This document shows, piece by piece, positions 1 to 21,817 of a stretch of DNA of 64,000 bases. Made by a program: the position numbers and the translations under genes. Source of the stretch: Nematostella vectensis. Lineage: Eukaryota > Cnidaria > Anthozoa > Actiniaria > Edwardsiidae. Within the stretch, counting starts at the first letter, position 1. Each line of letters starts with the position of its first letter. The stretch covers positions 2,423,501-2,487,500 of the forward strand of contig NC_064040.1 of assembly GCF_932526225.1 (NCBI RefSeq), written 5' to 3'. The notes below the pieces were generated by a model, which was not told where the DNA came from, searched no databases, and saw only the letters and a list, made by a program, of their open reading frames with translations.

Positions 1-899
1 AGCTGGAATTGATTTGTTTGGCTTCGGGGTGTAAAGACTTATAAAAAAACCATCTGACTTTGGGGAGAGGAGTGTTGACTGGCCCTCCCCTCGTAAATTT
101 TTCCCTGGATCTCCCAGAATGCTTTGCAATCCGTAAAGGCATCTTCATGGTTTTACAAGCCTTCAAGGAGGGGACATTGTGTTTTGAGGCCATAGAGATA
201 AACCTGGAGGATTAGAATAAAGGTATCTATTTGTGTATTGAGCTGTGTTTGCTGATCTCTCTCCCTTGTGTGGTATTTTGAGCGTTTTATTGAGAGGGGT
301 GATTCTGCTTCTCTTTCCTTGTTCGATTTGAAATTTGTCAAAAAAACCTGTGCTATTATTTGGCTTAAGAGTAGTTGCCAACACCTTGGTTGGATGCATA
401 TCTTCAAGACCATTTACCCCTTAGACCGATGCCTGAGTATCTTCATCTTGTTGTGTTTATTTTGCATTTATGAATTTTTTGGGTTGTGGGTACTTCCCAA
501 AGCCGGTACAGGCCGGCTGAGGGGTCAATGTGTTAAACCTCTCTGTCCTGGACAGGCTATTGATCTTAAATCCTAAATAGGGTATACATATATCTCAAAC
601 ACCCTTCTCCTGGACAGAGTTTCATTTGTATTATTTTCACATGAATGGTTGAAAATGTCAAAATGTTTTTTTTTTATCCCAAGAATTTCAGGGGTATTGG
701 GGTTACCTGCGACTGTTGTGCTAGATTATGAATTTTTTTTGGCCTAAACAGTGTAATATATTTCTTTTTTATTTTGATGTACAGGGTCATGGTTAGAACT
801 ACAGGGCAATTTTTATTGCATTTTTTACTATTTTCTTGTGTTTTTATTCATGATACTTTTGAGTAAAAATAATAATTTCATCCCTCTTTTTTATGTTAG
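1..899. other. Intron or upstream sequence, no exon seen
   Basis: AT-rich sequence with T-runs and short open frames of no family resemblance. It precedes the exon carrying the S28 nucleophile, so it is most likely intron of that gene. No promoter signal or conserved coding stretch is visible. Confidence 0.5.
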
Positions 900-3800
900 T
901 CTTGCAGATCTTGCCCAATTCGTGGCTCATGCCAAAAATAAATTTGGCCTGACGGACAAAAACAAATGGATAACCTACGGGGGGTCATACCCAGGCTCCC
1001 TCTCTGCCTGGTTTAGAATCAAGGTAAGTACAGTTACAATTGTAAGTCGCTTAAACAGCCACCCCCTATTTTGAGTCCACTAGTTCATAAAGGCAAATCC
1101 AGAAGTTCCAATGGGGGCAGAAGCAAGGATTTTTTTATTGTTTTGTTTCTCCCCTTTTACACTTCTAATTGGCTCTCCCTCTTTGTTTCTTTCTGTTTCT
1201 TGATCTTTGGTAACTCCATAGGGAAATCGCTTTTAAATTCATTACTGTCAACTCTCCTGTATAAGGCTGGAGTCTCAAGATTTCGAACCCCTTCTCCTGC
1301 ACTCCCGCGTTGAGCACCAGATCTCAAGCTTTTAGCGATTTTTATTGCTTCTTTTTCTTCTTGCTGAAAAAGCGATTTTACCTATTTTCTATTAAAATAA
1401 TTGTAAAAAAAAATAATCCCCTTGTGTAGCACAATTTATTCAACACCCTCGTGAGATCTATAAGTGGATTTGTGTGCGAGAGGTTTCTTTATGGCAAACG
1501 CCTGTGAGGGTATACCCACCCCTCCCCCCAAAAATTATCAAGCCTTGAGATTGTCGAAGGTTAACAGGTATGTAAATTGGCCACTTTTTATTTCTTGTGT
1601 TAGTACCCACATCTGGTTATTGGTGCTGTAGCATCATCGGCGCCAGTCGAGGCACAAACTGACTTCAAAGACTACAACAATGTAAGTGTTTGATCTCAAT
1701 TCTCTCTGTTAGCATGCCTACGTTTACATGTCTATTAATTACATCAATTGGCACAAAGCTCTATGAATTTCAGGGATGGTAAGGGTTATTTTTGGGATTT
1801 TCTGGAATAGCCTTTTTTATTTTGATTGGTGAAAAAGGCAGTGAAAACAGTGATCAAAGATTGCTGTCATTGCTGTGATTTGTAAGTGGCAAAATTTTCT
1901 CTGTGGAATCGTGATCTTTGCTATTTAAAATCCAGTAATGTTTTTTCCTATTCAATGTTTGCTAGTTTATTGTGAAATGTGATTGCTGATTTTTGAAACT
2001 ATCAGTTATATCAGACCTTTCCCCTTACTGCCCCTGTGAATTTGGCTTGGTGTGAAAGCATGGCCTATCGATCCTTTAGTCTTTAGGAGAGGTGTCAGAA
2101 TGCAGGTAGAGTGAACAGGTATGAAGAGGGAATTTCCTTAGTTTGCACCTGATGAGGAGAATTAAATATAATGTTTTGCATTTTAGGGTCAAGGGTACTT
2201 TTGCATTTGTAACATTTGTGTTACAATTACATCATATTTGCTCCAACTTATGGAAGACTTAAATCATATTGTAACTACTGAAATCTGAATTGCATGTTGC
2301 CATGTTATATAGGTTGTTGCATCTAGCCTAAGTAGTCCTTTGGTTGGTGGATCAAAACTGGTGAGTCCAAAATCTGCTATCTTCTAATTGTTTTACCATA
2401 CAAACAGGCTAAAGCCCCCCTCTCCACACTCAGTGTGTATTTGTTATAATAAGGGGGGGGGGGGTGAATAGGGGTATGTAAATCTGCCGATCCGCTAAAT
2501 TTTCAGGGCAAATCTGTGGATCCACAGATATTTTTAGATCCGCATAGTATGACAGATAAACAATAGCATCGATTGAAATTCATTTAAAATCTGAAATTGG
2601 ACCGTCAAAGCATCCAAAATCCGAAATCCGCACCTAAATTGTCGACAGATCCGTGATCCGCCGTATTTCCAAAGTCCGCAAATCCGCTGAAATAATCATC
2701 AAAATCCCGTGAACCTATTCACCCCTCCCCCCCCCCAATAAGGAATAAAAGAAGGAGGGTAAGGATGGTTTGCCCCTTCCCTCAGCAATGGGGTTTTTAA
2801 AGCCGCTGAAATTGAACTTTTATGTATCAAAGTCCTTTATTTATTATTATTATTATTTTTTTCTAGTGTATGCATAATATTGAAGAGGCATTCAAATTTG
2901 TGGACCGTCTTCTTGACACCAAGAATTTTAAAACTCTTGAGAAGGATTTCATTGCTTGCAACGACATCTCTAAACTTAACGACACATGGATGTTTGCCTC
3001 CAACCTAGCTGGATTCTTCATGGGGCTTGTTCAGTACAATAACCAGGTACCTGGAATCAACATTGCCTATGTCTGCAAACAGATGAACAATGCAAGCCGG
3101 TCGCCTTATAAGAGTTTATCAATTCTTTACAAGGTAAATAATTACAAATGAGCATAATGATCTCATACCTAGGCTCTGGGAGTCGTATAACCCAAAATAG
3201 TCTTATGCCTAGTGAACACTAGCGACATAACAACATAACAACATAGGCGTGCGCACTCTTTTAAGCCCGACATAACGACATGAACATAATGACATAAAAG
3301 AAAAAACATGTTTTTTCCCCTTATGTTGTTATGTTCATGTCGTTATGTCGGGCTTATGTCAAAATGTCGAACCATTCACATTCACATAAGGGTGCACGGG
3401 CCTATGTCATTATGTTGTTATGTCACAAGTGTGCACCAGGCATTAGTGTGAAAATGCCAATTTTATTTTTATTTGTACATAATCTTAATCTCTCTAACAT
3501 AACACATGAGAGCAACTACATAGTAATACAAAAAAAAACATTATTCCCACTGCATTTCCCTTAAAAAATAATTGAGCTTTTATTTTTTAAAAGAGGCTTT
3601 GTAAAACAAAATTGAGACCACCCCTCAAAAGGTTCCCTTTCCATCTCAACCATTTTTGGCTGTAATCTGTAAAGAGACTTATAAGTGACTTGCCTACTTG
3701 TTGGAAGTTTTGTTATAAATACTGACTCCGTTTTGTGTGACAAAGGCAGTTTCCTGCGAATGAAAAAGATTGCAGGTTGCAGAAACATGATACACAGAGC

Positions 3801-5775
3801 ATAAAAACAAAAAAATGTATTGCAAATTGCAGAAAAGGGATGTTACACGTGATTTTTTTTGCAACAATTGCCTCGTTTCACAACACCTTTATGTTAATAT
3901 TTACATGATAAGGAAGAAAAAACAAGCTATCCTATTTTATCTCGAGGCAGATAAATATAGTAAGTTGAGACATTGCCTTGATTATTAACCGGTATACCCA
4001 CTCTGAATGCGTGATCCTCCCCCTCCCAGCCACTAATAGGCAGGGAGGAACGGTCATCAATCGTCGGTGGCGACTCGCCAATCAAGGCAATGCCCTCGAC
4101 GTGCTTCGCGCCCAGAAGATCACGCTATGCATCGTCACCGTGGGTATCGTGGTTGTCTCTGTAAGGTTACAAAGACGGGACGCGTACTATAGAAATGATC
4201 CTAGTAAGTACGGTCTTGAATTCGTTCGGAGACTAAAACGATCACATCCGTTCAGCTCGAATATTCCATGTGGGGCGCAAAAAACACAATTCCCGCATGC
4301 GCACTTCTGAATGTCACTATTACGTAGCTAGAAATCAATTTTTATAAAATTAATTTTACAACCCCAAAATCGTTTGCAAAGTGGAACGGTATTGTATCTA
4401 CTACCTATTTATACTTTTAGATGATTTTCTTGCCCGTGCTGTGAATTTACTACTAGAAAATTTTTTTTTTGAGAGCATGTGCATTATTTATTTTTTTATT
4501 TCAGAAAACTATTTTTGGGTATTGTGACAGATTTGTGAAGTAGATAAAAATGCGAGAAACTAACGGAAAGACGTGAGCCTGGCTTTATGCGCGGCAAACA
4601 ACAATGAGAAAATGACGAAAAGCTCTCCTAGTTTAAAACATGTCAATCAAAAAGTTATTCTCGCTTTCCTATTAAGCCCCGTGCAAACTGCGCCAGTACC
4701 TGCCAGCATTGCTGAAAAATTCTTGCTCGACTGACCAAAAGACAAAGGAAATGTCAGAAAGTCCATTTCCTTGACATTTCCTTTGTCCTATAGTCAGCGA
4801 AAATTCTGGCGCAGTTTGCACGGGGCTTAAGCTATCCACAGGCTTCCCACCCGCGCCAGTGAAGGATTTATAAGGACATACGAATTCACCCAAATAAACA
4901 TCTATGAGTTATATCTTCATGCTATATTCATGAAATAAGCTTAGTTGGGATGTAAATGGATCCATCTGTGGTGTTATTTCTCAATTTTACGAGTTTAGAG
5001 CGATATAAGCAAGTTTGACTCAGATTTTGAGTCGATACTCTAAGTATGTTAATGAGACAAGGTTGGCAACTTTATTCTGACTACCACAATTTCAGCGTGA
5101 TTTTCTGCCGGATTTTAAGCAGTACGAAATCACTGACACTGGTAAAGGATGGGAGAGGGATGGAACTATTCCCTAATCGAGTTTTTAAGCAATCCGCCTA
5201 AAACCCTGCGAGAAATGATTTTTTTGAACGGCTATTTTAGCTTTCCGTCGATAATCGGGACATAGCAGCTGGTCAAATGGCATCCTTGGAATGTAATTTG
5301 CATAGACAGCTTAGCCCCACACCACCCTAGACCCGACTTGTTTATCTCAAAGTTTCCGCACTAACATCTAAATTGTGAGTTGTGTGAAACGTCACTTGTA
5401 CAGCTGGGGAGTACATGCGGACTGTCGACGTTTGCGACCTGTCGATCTAGATAAGGGATGGAGAAGGGTAGTGTGGGGCTACGCTGTCTATGCAAATTAC
5501 ATTCCAAGGATGCCATTTGACCAGCTGCTATGTCCCGATCATCGACGGAAAGCTAAAATAGCCGTTCAAAAATCGCGCTGAAGCTGAAGTAGTCAGAATA
5601 AAGTTGCCAGCCTTTTCTCATAAACATACTTAGTATCGACTCAAAATCCGAGACAAAGTTATATCGCTCTAAACTCATAAAATTGAGCTTCTTGGGAAGA
5701 AAAAACACCACAGATGGGTCCATTTAAATCCCAACTAAGTTTATTTCATGAATAGAGCATGAAGATATAACTCAT

Positions 5776-5808
<33 letters not shown>

Positions 5809-8800
5809 GTGAATTAGAAATCCTTTACTGACGCGGGTGGGAAGCCTGTGAGCTAAATGTCTCATAACGTAGTCATAGCCATGGTAGCGCGCATCGTTTT
5901 TGTAAGCCTTTGATATATAGCGTTATGATATATTTGTATTCGTGCAGTTTGTAACAAATAAAGTTGTTATAAAGAACGACATAACAAACCAAGGTATCTC
6001 GTAGGATCCCGACCGTATAGCTGTTATCCCAAATCATGTTTTTAGCGATATTAAGTAATGATACCTTATTCGATTATATGCGAAAAAAATTTCTAGCTAA
6101 ACTTCGGAACATAGTCCAGACACAAAATTTGGTACCATTGTAACCCTATTAATACCTCTTTCTTTGAAAATTAAAGAGTTCGTTTTTTTGTAGAACAATT
6201 GTGGCAGGGTATTCTGGAATTTGTTTTTGAACCCTGCCTGGCTATTCCCTGTATGTCACGTTGTTGTTATCAGTCGAACGCACCACCGATGCACACTCAC
6301 TATGAACAGTCTTTTTTTTATATTTTATAAGAAACTTTTTTTATAAGAACGTCCAGCCTGAGATTTCAACAAATATGCCGAGGCTTTCCTGGATAGCCAT
6401 GTACGCTGAGCAGAAGCATCACGTGTGTGCCACGTGCACGGTGGTGTCATGGGCGTGTATTCATAATAACAATCTTAAATGTCTTCTCTTTTGATCATTA
6501 TTTAAATTCGTTTTTTTAAACAGTGTAAAGAACATTTTTCAAAAACAAGAACGGCCAAGCCTCCACTAAAAAGTAGTCGTTCTTATATAAAAACAAGAGA
6601 AAACAAGAGTGTACTGAGTCAGATGTTATCGTTTTTTAGCAACAAGAGTGTACTGAGTCAGATGTTATCGTTTTTTAGCAAGAAGAGTGTACTGAGTCAT
6701 CAGATGTTATCGTTTTTTAGCAACAAGAGTGTACTGAGTCAGATGTTATCGTTTTTAGCAACAAGAGTGTACTGAGTCAGATGTTATCGTTTTTTAGCAA
6801 CAAGAGTGTACTGAGTCAGATGTTATCGTTTTTAGCAACAAGAGTGTACTGAGTCAGATGTTATCGTTTTTTAGCAACAAGAGTGTACTGAGTCAGATGT
6901 TATCGTTTTTTAGCAACAAGAGTGTACTGAGTCAGATGTTATCGTTTTTTAGCAACAAGAGTGTACTGAGTCAGATGTTATCGTTTTTTAGCAACAAGAG
7001 TGTACTGAGTCAGATGTTATCGTTTTTAGCAACAAGAGTGTACTGAGTCAGATGTTATCGTTTTTTAGCAACAAGAGTGTACTGAGTCAGATGTTATCGT
7101 TTTTTAGCAACAAGAGTGTACTGAGTCAGATGTTATCGTTTTTTAGCAACAAGAGTGTGCTGAGTCAGATGTTATCGTTTTTTAGCAACAAATCCAGAAT
7201 ACGGCGTCCTGTTCGGACTTCAGTTATGAAAATTTTATGAAAACCGTCAAGACACAGAAGCGCGACCCAGATGGCTTCGATATGATTCGTCAGTGGTACT
7301 ACCAGTCCTGTACGCAATTCGGATATTGTAAGTACCTGTCCAGTGTCTAGCCTGCGAAACAGGCGAAAAGCGCCCCAGAAAAGCTCCCGAAAAAGCCGAA
7401 CGTATAGCGCTCGGCCAAAAATAGGGAGATTGGGGCGCAACTAAGTAAAACTCCGCTACTCAGCTCAGCTTCTTCGTCGTTTTCGTTTACGCGACTAGCC
7501 CCAGATGAGCAGGCTATCCAGCGAGCAGCTAAAGGCAATAAAGGATAGGACGTTTCGAAAACCATCTGGATCTTTTCTGTAAGGTCATTACTTATCCTCG
7601 TTTTTATGCAAATGTAGCGCGGAAAGCCTGGCGTTTCTTTTTGTTGGGATTCTGTGGTGTTTCTGGTTTCCTTGTGGTCGATGGTTTCCCAGGAACTGGC
7701 TGATATTCAATTTTTACCTGTGTTCTCTTTCAGTCCAGACATGTGAACCTGGTACTCACTGTGTATTTTCCAAGCGCCTTGGTATTATCAATGATATGGA
7801 CTTGTGCCAGGAAGTTTTTGAGATTGCACCAGGTCAGCTCAAGGCAAGGATCAACTTCACTAATGAGTACTATGGCGGGAAGAGACCTAGGGGCTCCAAA
7901 ATCGTCTTTGTTAATGGTATGTGTATATTGAGGTAGGTTTGGGGGGGGGGGGGGGTAATGATGCTTAGAAATATAAAGGGGCTCTTATCCAACCTCTTTT
8001 TAAAATTTTGGATCTGCCCTTAGATGATAAATTGTAGTACGGGTGACCTTGTGTGTTAGCCCATGGTTGCCACTGTGATCCAGGTTAAAATCCTAATTCA
8101 CGCTTTAATTTAAATTTTGTGTCCTAGAAGTGAGTTGAAGTTATTTCTCTTATGTTTCTGAAGAACACTGACATTTGAAGAATAAATAGAGAGAACCAGT
8201 TAATTAAAATTAAAAAAAAACAGGGAGACTTGCTATGAGTGGTATTTTGTACCTTATTTCTACCTATTTCATTGCGTGATCTATACCTATTACAGGTTCT
8301 ATCGATCCATGGCACTCGCTAAGTGTAGTGACTAACCAAACATCCTCTGAGGTGGCTGTCTTCATCCCTGGCACCTCCCATTGTGCTAACATGGGAGCCA
8401 ATCAACCTAACGATCCCCCTGCACTGGTCGAGGCTCGCAGGGTAAGGATCAGTACATTGCATGATATAATTATAATATACTGATCCTACTTATAGCAGTG
8501 CCAATTGGCCTTGAAATACTAGAGCACGATACAAAGACAGAAACTGGGGGAGGGGGGCCCAGATACGTCCCTGCTTATTTTCTTAATTTAAGAATAATAA
8601 GGAGGGCCTGGGGCCTATTGGCCAAACCAAAAAGGTAGTGTTGCAGTTATATATGTAGCACAAAGCATCTTTGTAGACATTATTACTGTACCACCAGACA
8701 TAGGCATATATACCATCTCAGTGCTTCTGTCTGGTCCTTTGTCGGACTCTTACTCACTGTTGATTCTGTATTTCATTTTGCAGAGGGTGACAGCAATAGT

Positions 8801-8837
8801 AGGGGAATGGCTAAAAGAAGCACAAGCTGCTACTTGA
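900..8837 (+). CDS. Family S28 serine carboxypeptidase (PRSS16 / lysosomal Pro-X type), 5' exons missing
   Basis: Eight exons can be joined with consistent phases: 900-1023, 1604-1681, 2313-2360, 2867-3133, 7186-7327, 7734-7916, 8296-8441 and 8784-8837 (TGA). All have GT-AG borders. The nucleophile elbow reads YGGSYPGSLSAWFR in the first exon. The family's Asp is in FVNGSIDPWH, split by the intron before 8296, and the His in GTSHCANM. Together these form the S28 Ser-Asp-His triad. Paired cysteines (SCTQFGYF..TC) also match the family. S28 enzymes are secreted or lysosomal and cleave after proline or process peptides in antigen or neuropeptide handling; the substrate here is unknown. The signal peptide and roughly the first third should lie left of the window; I see no convincing coding exon in 1-899. 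The acceptor of exon 7186 is the last unit of a 39-bp tandem array. An alternative acceptor at 7198 is also in frame. Confidence 0.9.
2453..2736. mobile_element. Short element with poly-G / poly-C termini (non-autonomous)
   Basis: It starts with a G-run followed by GTGAATAGGGGTA and ends with CCTATTCACCCC and a C-run, so the termini are inverted repeats. The interior is full of ATCCGC/ATCCG words in both orientations. Flanks read AATAAGG on both sides, a likely target-site duplication. The same termini bound the 4.15 kb element at 13928-18080. Family name not known to me. Confidence 0.7.
3203..3445. mobile_element. MITE, copy 1 of a GACATAAC-rich palindromic family
   Basis: Terminal inverted repeats: the left end reads TTATGCCTAGTGAACACTAG and the right end is the complement of TAATGCCTGGTGCACACTTG. 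The interior is a long imperfect palindrome built of GACATAAC / GTTATGTC words. A second copy lies at 43367-43625. It sits in the intron after S28 exon 4. Confidence 0.8.
4044..4160 (+). other. Exon-like open stretch with a hydrophobic segment, unrecognised
   Basis: This GC-richer block of 117 bp (39 codons) is preceded by an AG and followed by GTAAGG. It reads in phase 0 through NRRWRLANQGNALDVLRAQK and then a hydrophobic run ITLCIVTVGIVVVS that could be a membrane helix. Its length is a multiple of three, and it sits between two phase-0 borders of the S28 gene, but it does not look like S28 sequence. The open frame extends from about 3978 to 4310. It may be an exon of a small nested membrane-protein gene or a chance open frame; I could not assign a family. 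Confidence 0.3.
4672..4830. mobile_element. TTAA-flanked MITE, about 155 bp
   Basis: TTAA at both ends encloses terminal inverted repeats: the left starts GCCCCGTGCAAACTGCGCCA and the right is its complement. The interior holds a second inverted pair around GGAAATGTCA. The GCCCCGTGCA ends resemble those of the MITEs at 3203, 43367 and 45444. Confidence 0.8.
4831..5860. mobile_element. Foldback element: about 1 kb inverted repeat with a short loop
   Basis: Sequence from about 4839 to 5345 is repeated in inverse orientation from about 5445 to 5855. Matching pairs include GGCTTCCCACCCGCG with CGCGGGTGGGAAGCC, GAGTTATATCTTCATG with its complement near 5760, and CCAAATGGCATCCTTGGA-type sequence near 5275 and 5505. 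Arms are near-identical with few gaps; the loop is about 100 bp. It directly follows the TTAA MITE and interrupts an S28 intron. No transposase is visible. Confidence 0.75.
5861..6592. other. Intron sequence, nothing recognised
   Basis: AT-rich intronic sequence of the S28 gene between the foldback element and the 39-bp tandem array. No exon-like or element-like feature is visible. Confidence 0.4.
6593..7190 (+). repeat. 39-bp tandem array ending in the S28 exon 5 acceptor
   Basis: About 15 copies of a 39-bp unit contain GTTATCGTTTTTTAGCAACA, i.e. a T-tract plus AG followed by the first bases of the exon at 7186. The last unit provides the real acceptor. Because 39 is a multiple of 3 the array is open in frame, giving spurious small proteins; some units lose one T. 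Confidence 0.9.
7348..7530. mobile_element. Possible MITE remnant
   Basis: Imperfect inverted repeats around TAGCCTGCGAAAC and GAGCAGGCTA border a GC-richer block just downstream of S28 exon 5. Ends and target duplication are not clear. Confidence 0.3.
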
Positions 8838-9995
8838 CAAATTTGGACAATAAATTTTCTTTGACAATGCCATCCATCTACATCATGAGCTGCAGTTATC
8901 AATATTCTTCTAGCCAACCTGTGAATTGGATCTTTCACAGAAGTTTTACTGAAACCTGCTAGATGTTAATAACTCCCCAGGTCTATTACAGAGGGGTGTT
9001 ATAATGTATCTATTGGCTCTTACATAAAACTCTGAAGACAGCTAAAGCTGTATTTTGCTGGAAAAAGACTGTAGGATGAGAGGGGAACTCATATATTTAC
9101 CAAATTTGCAAGTTAAGTTACTAGTAATAAAGCAAATTTCAGGGTTTGTTGTCAAATTGCTTTCTTGCGCCTAAATTCTGTTCACTAAAACAGCTTTTCT
9201 ATCAAATTTTAAAATAATACCACTAAACAATCTCTTCCCCAATTTCATCTTCTAGTACTAATAAGTTAATTTGCTAAGCTATCTATTACTGTATCTGAAT
9301 TCACAGGTGGCTGAGCTGGCCTAAAATTATAGGGTTAACGACAAGTGTGGCAACAAATAGCCTGAAGAAAATCTTTGATTATCGTCTTTATATTGCTCTC
9401 CAAGGCTTTTTCTGTAAAATCATGAAGAAATGGCTGCCTTAAGGCAATAACTGTCCAATTGATATATGGATATATGAAGGTACAGTACTGCCAAGAAAAC
9501 TTGGTGAGGTACAGATTCTTGCTTGGAATGTAAGAATAATTTTATTAACATAAATAACATCTCTTGAAAACAGCAAAAGTAGCTCATAATAGTTATGGTC
9601 CTTAGAAGTTCAATAAAAGACATATCCTAATCTATAAACAGTTCTTCCCATTTTACATATTTTTTTTATACAGAGGCATCAAAGCCAAATGTTAATGTAC
9701 CTTATTGTTTCTTAAACCAGTGCAATGGTGGCACCACATTCTTCCCTTCCATTGCTGTTCTGTTCCATTATACTGTAGTTGTGTGCCAATTCCTGCTCAC
9801 AGTTGTAAATTCGTTCTTCTTGTTTGTGGCTGAAGTCACAACCCATGGCCGTATTTCTGTTGAGTTATTTTTAAAAGTTCCATGGTAAACAGCCTTCTTT
9901 TCCATTGTTGTTGTTCGGTTCCATTATCATCCTGTGGAAGTTCCTACTGTAGATTGTCATTTCTATGACTTCTGCTTCCATTGCTGTAGCTGTTT
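8838..9995. other. Convergent 3' regions of the S28 gene and MRPS10
   Basis: The stretch holds the 3' UTRs of two genes facing each other. An AATAAA at 9126-9131 on the + strand could end the S28 transcript. TTTATT at 9541-9546 is AATAAA on the - strand and could end MRPS10. No coding sequence is seen in between. Confidence 0.5.
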
Positions 9996-19406
<9,411 letters not shown>

Positions 19407-19655
19407 TTTTGGCAATAAAACCGGACAAACTCCGGGCTACTTTGCGTAACCGAAGGCGGAAAAGGACCTTGCGAAATATTACACGCTCACTGATTGGTGG
19501 AAAAAATAATAGGAATTAAAATTGACCAATCAAGATGTTTGTAAGACTCAAAAGTGGCTACCAGGTCTCCACGTGCATGTTGTCAGATAATGGCGGACGA
19601 AGTGGAAATGTTTTTTTTCTGAATGAGTGCATTAAGATTATTTTGTTTTTTATCG
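19407..19655. promoter_or_regulatory. Putative bidirectional promoter MRPS10 / DNAJC24
   Basis: Only about 250 bp separate the divergent start codons at 19406 (-) and 19656 (+). The interval contains ATTGG/CCAAT boxes in both orientations (GATTGG near 19493, CCAATC near 19526) and no TATA box that I can see. This is the usual layout of a shared housekeeping promoter. Confidence 0.6.
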
Positions 19656-21817
19656 ATGAATACAGAAAGCGAGAGGAACTACTATGATGTGTTAGGAGTA
19701 GATTCAAGCTCATCAAGTGAAGAAATCAGAAAGGCCTACCAGAGGCTCGCCTTAAAGGTTTGTTACCCTGCTAACAGAGCTTTCTTCCTGTTTGTTTCTA
19801 CAAACGAGAACGCGAAAGAAAGGACTCGCCACACGGATAAGTGAGGCGATAGAAACAAACAGGAAAAAAGCTTTGCTAGCAGAACTATTATTTTTTGTGG
19901 AAGAAAAGCATAGGAAGTTATGTAGAAAAGCTCCGAAGCTACTTCTTAAAGATTCCTGCAACCACCCAATCCCCCTAAATCAAATCCTGGCTTAGTACCT
20001 GTATCTCAATGACAAAAACCACAGCATCTAGATTTTGGGAGATTTTTTTATGATCAATAAAACTATGTAGTGTTGGAAGTCTAGCACTTCTAGCACTGCT
20101 GAATTCCCAACATTTCGACCACAGATCAGCTATCTGCCAGTTTAGAACACATATTATTTCTATGGGGAAAAAAGCTATGGGCGAACTGGTTTTGCTATGG
20201 ACAAACTGGTCTCTTGGAAGTTGCAGGAATGTTTATTATGGGATTTGGCTACAAAAAAGTCTGACTTATAGATTGATGACATGCACACCATAGTGATCGA
20301 CAGTGCTGAAAAACGCAAGACTAGTTCCAGTACCGCGCGGTTAAACCAGTCTTTTTGTTTTAAAATGGCGGCTTTTTACCGGCGAACCGTCACATTTTTG
20401 GCGAATGCTAAGAAAACTAGTGCAAAGCTAAGGCTATAATTTTCTTTATGACTCCCTCATTATCAAACAAATCTGTCATCTTTTGTACAGTATGGTTTTA
20501 ATGCTGTACAGTTTTTCAAAACAGCGACTGAAGTCAGCCTTTCGTACCTTTACTCGAATGATTCAACACTATGATTGTGTTTGTTTTTCACCAGAGCACG
20601 TGCATGCACATACGTTATTCAGCACTGTCAGAGTGCCTTTTTTATCTAATAAGCTTGTGCTTCATAATTTTGTCTACCAATAGCATGTCTATTGAGAACC
20701 AAAAGTGGACTTTCCGCAGTTGTGTGTGTGTGGGGGGGGGGGGGGGGGGGGGCAAATGCGCTCCCTCACCCCCCTTGGTATGGGCCTGTAATATCAAAAC
20801 AAATCTTTTTTATTAAAGTTTCATCCAGATAAGTTGGATGCAGCTCAAACAGAGAAATCTCAAGCTGTCAAAGAGTTTCATGCTATCAGTGAAGCCTGGA
20901 ATGTACTCAGCAATAGCGAGCTCAAGAGTAAATATGACAAGGGAATCACAGGTGAGTAATGTTCCAAGGGAGGACGGGGGGGATGATTTAGAGGTAACAA
21001 GCTCAAGAGTAAATATGACAAGGGGTCAGAAACAATCAAGCAAAAAAAATACCCACAATGTTTTCTACACTCAAGAGAATACCAAGCAAAAATATTGCAC
21101 CCTCCCTCTGTACATGAAATGACAGACCTTGACGCTGATACTGTATTTCTACTCCCAGGGTTATACTTCACATGGGAAAATGACAGTGCACTAAATTTAA
21201 AGTGGTTAAGTATGTTGTTGTTAAATTTTTAGAGATAAATTTGCAGCAGAAATGGCCAGTTAATGGGTCAGTTGATCTGGATGACATGGAAGAGAATGAT
21301 GGTAAATAAAATCACTACCAACATTGTATGTTATCATCATCACTATTTTCACTACCAACATGATCACCAATACCATCATCACTATCATCATCAACATCAC
21401 TTGCTCTCAACCCCTCTCTTTACTTATATTACTAGTTCCTAGTGTCCTGATGACCAAGTTATTGTACCCACCACTGCCATTAGTATCATCAACACCTTGG
21501 TAATCATAAACTGCTGAACAAATTTGATGACCATCACCTTTAGGTCAACGCTGACATAGCCTCCGCTACCATCATCATCACCACAAACAATAACAAAATT
21601 ATTTTTTGATGATTTCACTGCTATGTGCACACAAAAAAAAACATTTTTTGTCAATATCATTTTAGATGGCAGCTATTCCAGTCCATGTCGTTGTGGGGGC
21701 GAGTACGTCATAACAAATGCACACCTGCAAAGTGGGCAGAGCATGGTCTGCTGCACGACCTGCACCCTATCAATAAGAGTTCTCTACGCTGTTGTAAGTG
21801 AGGAAGAAGACTCCTGA
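19656..21817 (+). CDS. DNAJC24: DnaJ homologue DPH4 with CSL zinc finger, complete
   Basis: Four exons: 19656-19757, 20819-20951, 21233-21301 and 21666-21817 (TGA); 456 bp, 151 residues, almost the human length (149). The J domain starts YYDVLGVDSSSSSEEIRKAY, with the HPDK loop at the start of exon 2 (FHPDKLD). The C-terminal CSL zinc finger shows CRCGGEY and CCTTC. DPH4/DNAJC24 is an iron/zinc-binding cochaperone that supplies electrons for the first step of diphthamide synthesis on elongation factor 2, in the cytosol. An in-frame ATG at 19623 could add 11 residues. The start at 19656 is preferred because it puts the J domain at the N-terminus as in the family. Neighbours are MRPS10 (divergent) and FH (convergent). 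Confidence 0.95.
19768..19882. mobile_element. 115-bp MITE in DNAJC24 intron 1
   Basis: Terminal inverted repeats of about 30 bp: CTGCTAACAGAGCTTTCTTC at the left, and at the right GAAAAAAGCTTTGCTAGCAG. A one-ended related piece with AAGCTCTGCTAGCAG lies near 12745-12778. Confidence 0.7.
20660..20793 (-). mobile_element. Interspersed repeat with a G-run (copy 1)
   Basis: Its complement matches 34978-35110: both contain CAGGCCCATACC, a CACCCCC stretch and GTTCTCAATAGACATGCTAT-like sequence. The element lies just upstream of DNAJC24 exon 2. Confidence 0.6.
20920..21024 (+). repeat. Duplicated 3' end of DNAJC24 exon 2
   Basis: The exon end AGCTCAAGAGTAAATATGAC recurs at about 21000 in the following intron, next to GAGGTAACAAG. 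It is another duplication of an exon end together with nearby intron. Confidence 0.7.

Noticed and set aside
4672..4893. 73-codon - strand frame
   Set aside because: Spans a palindromic MITE and foldback edge; no coding character.
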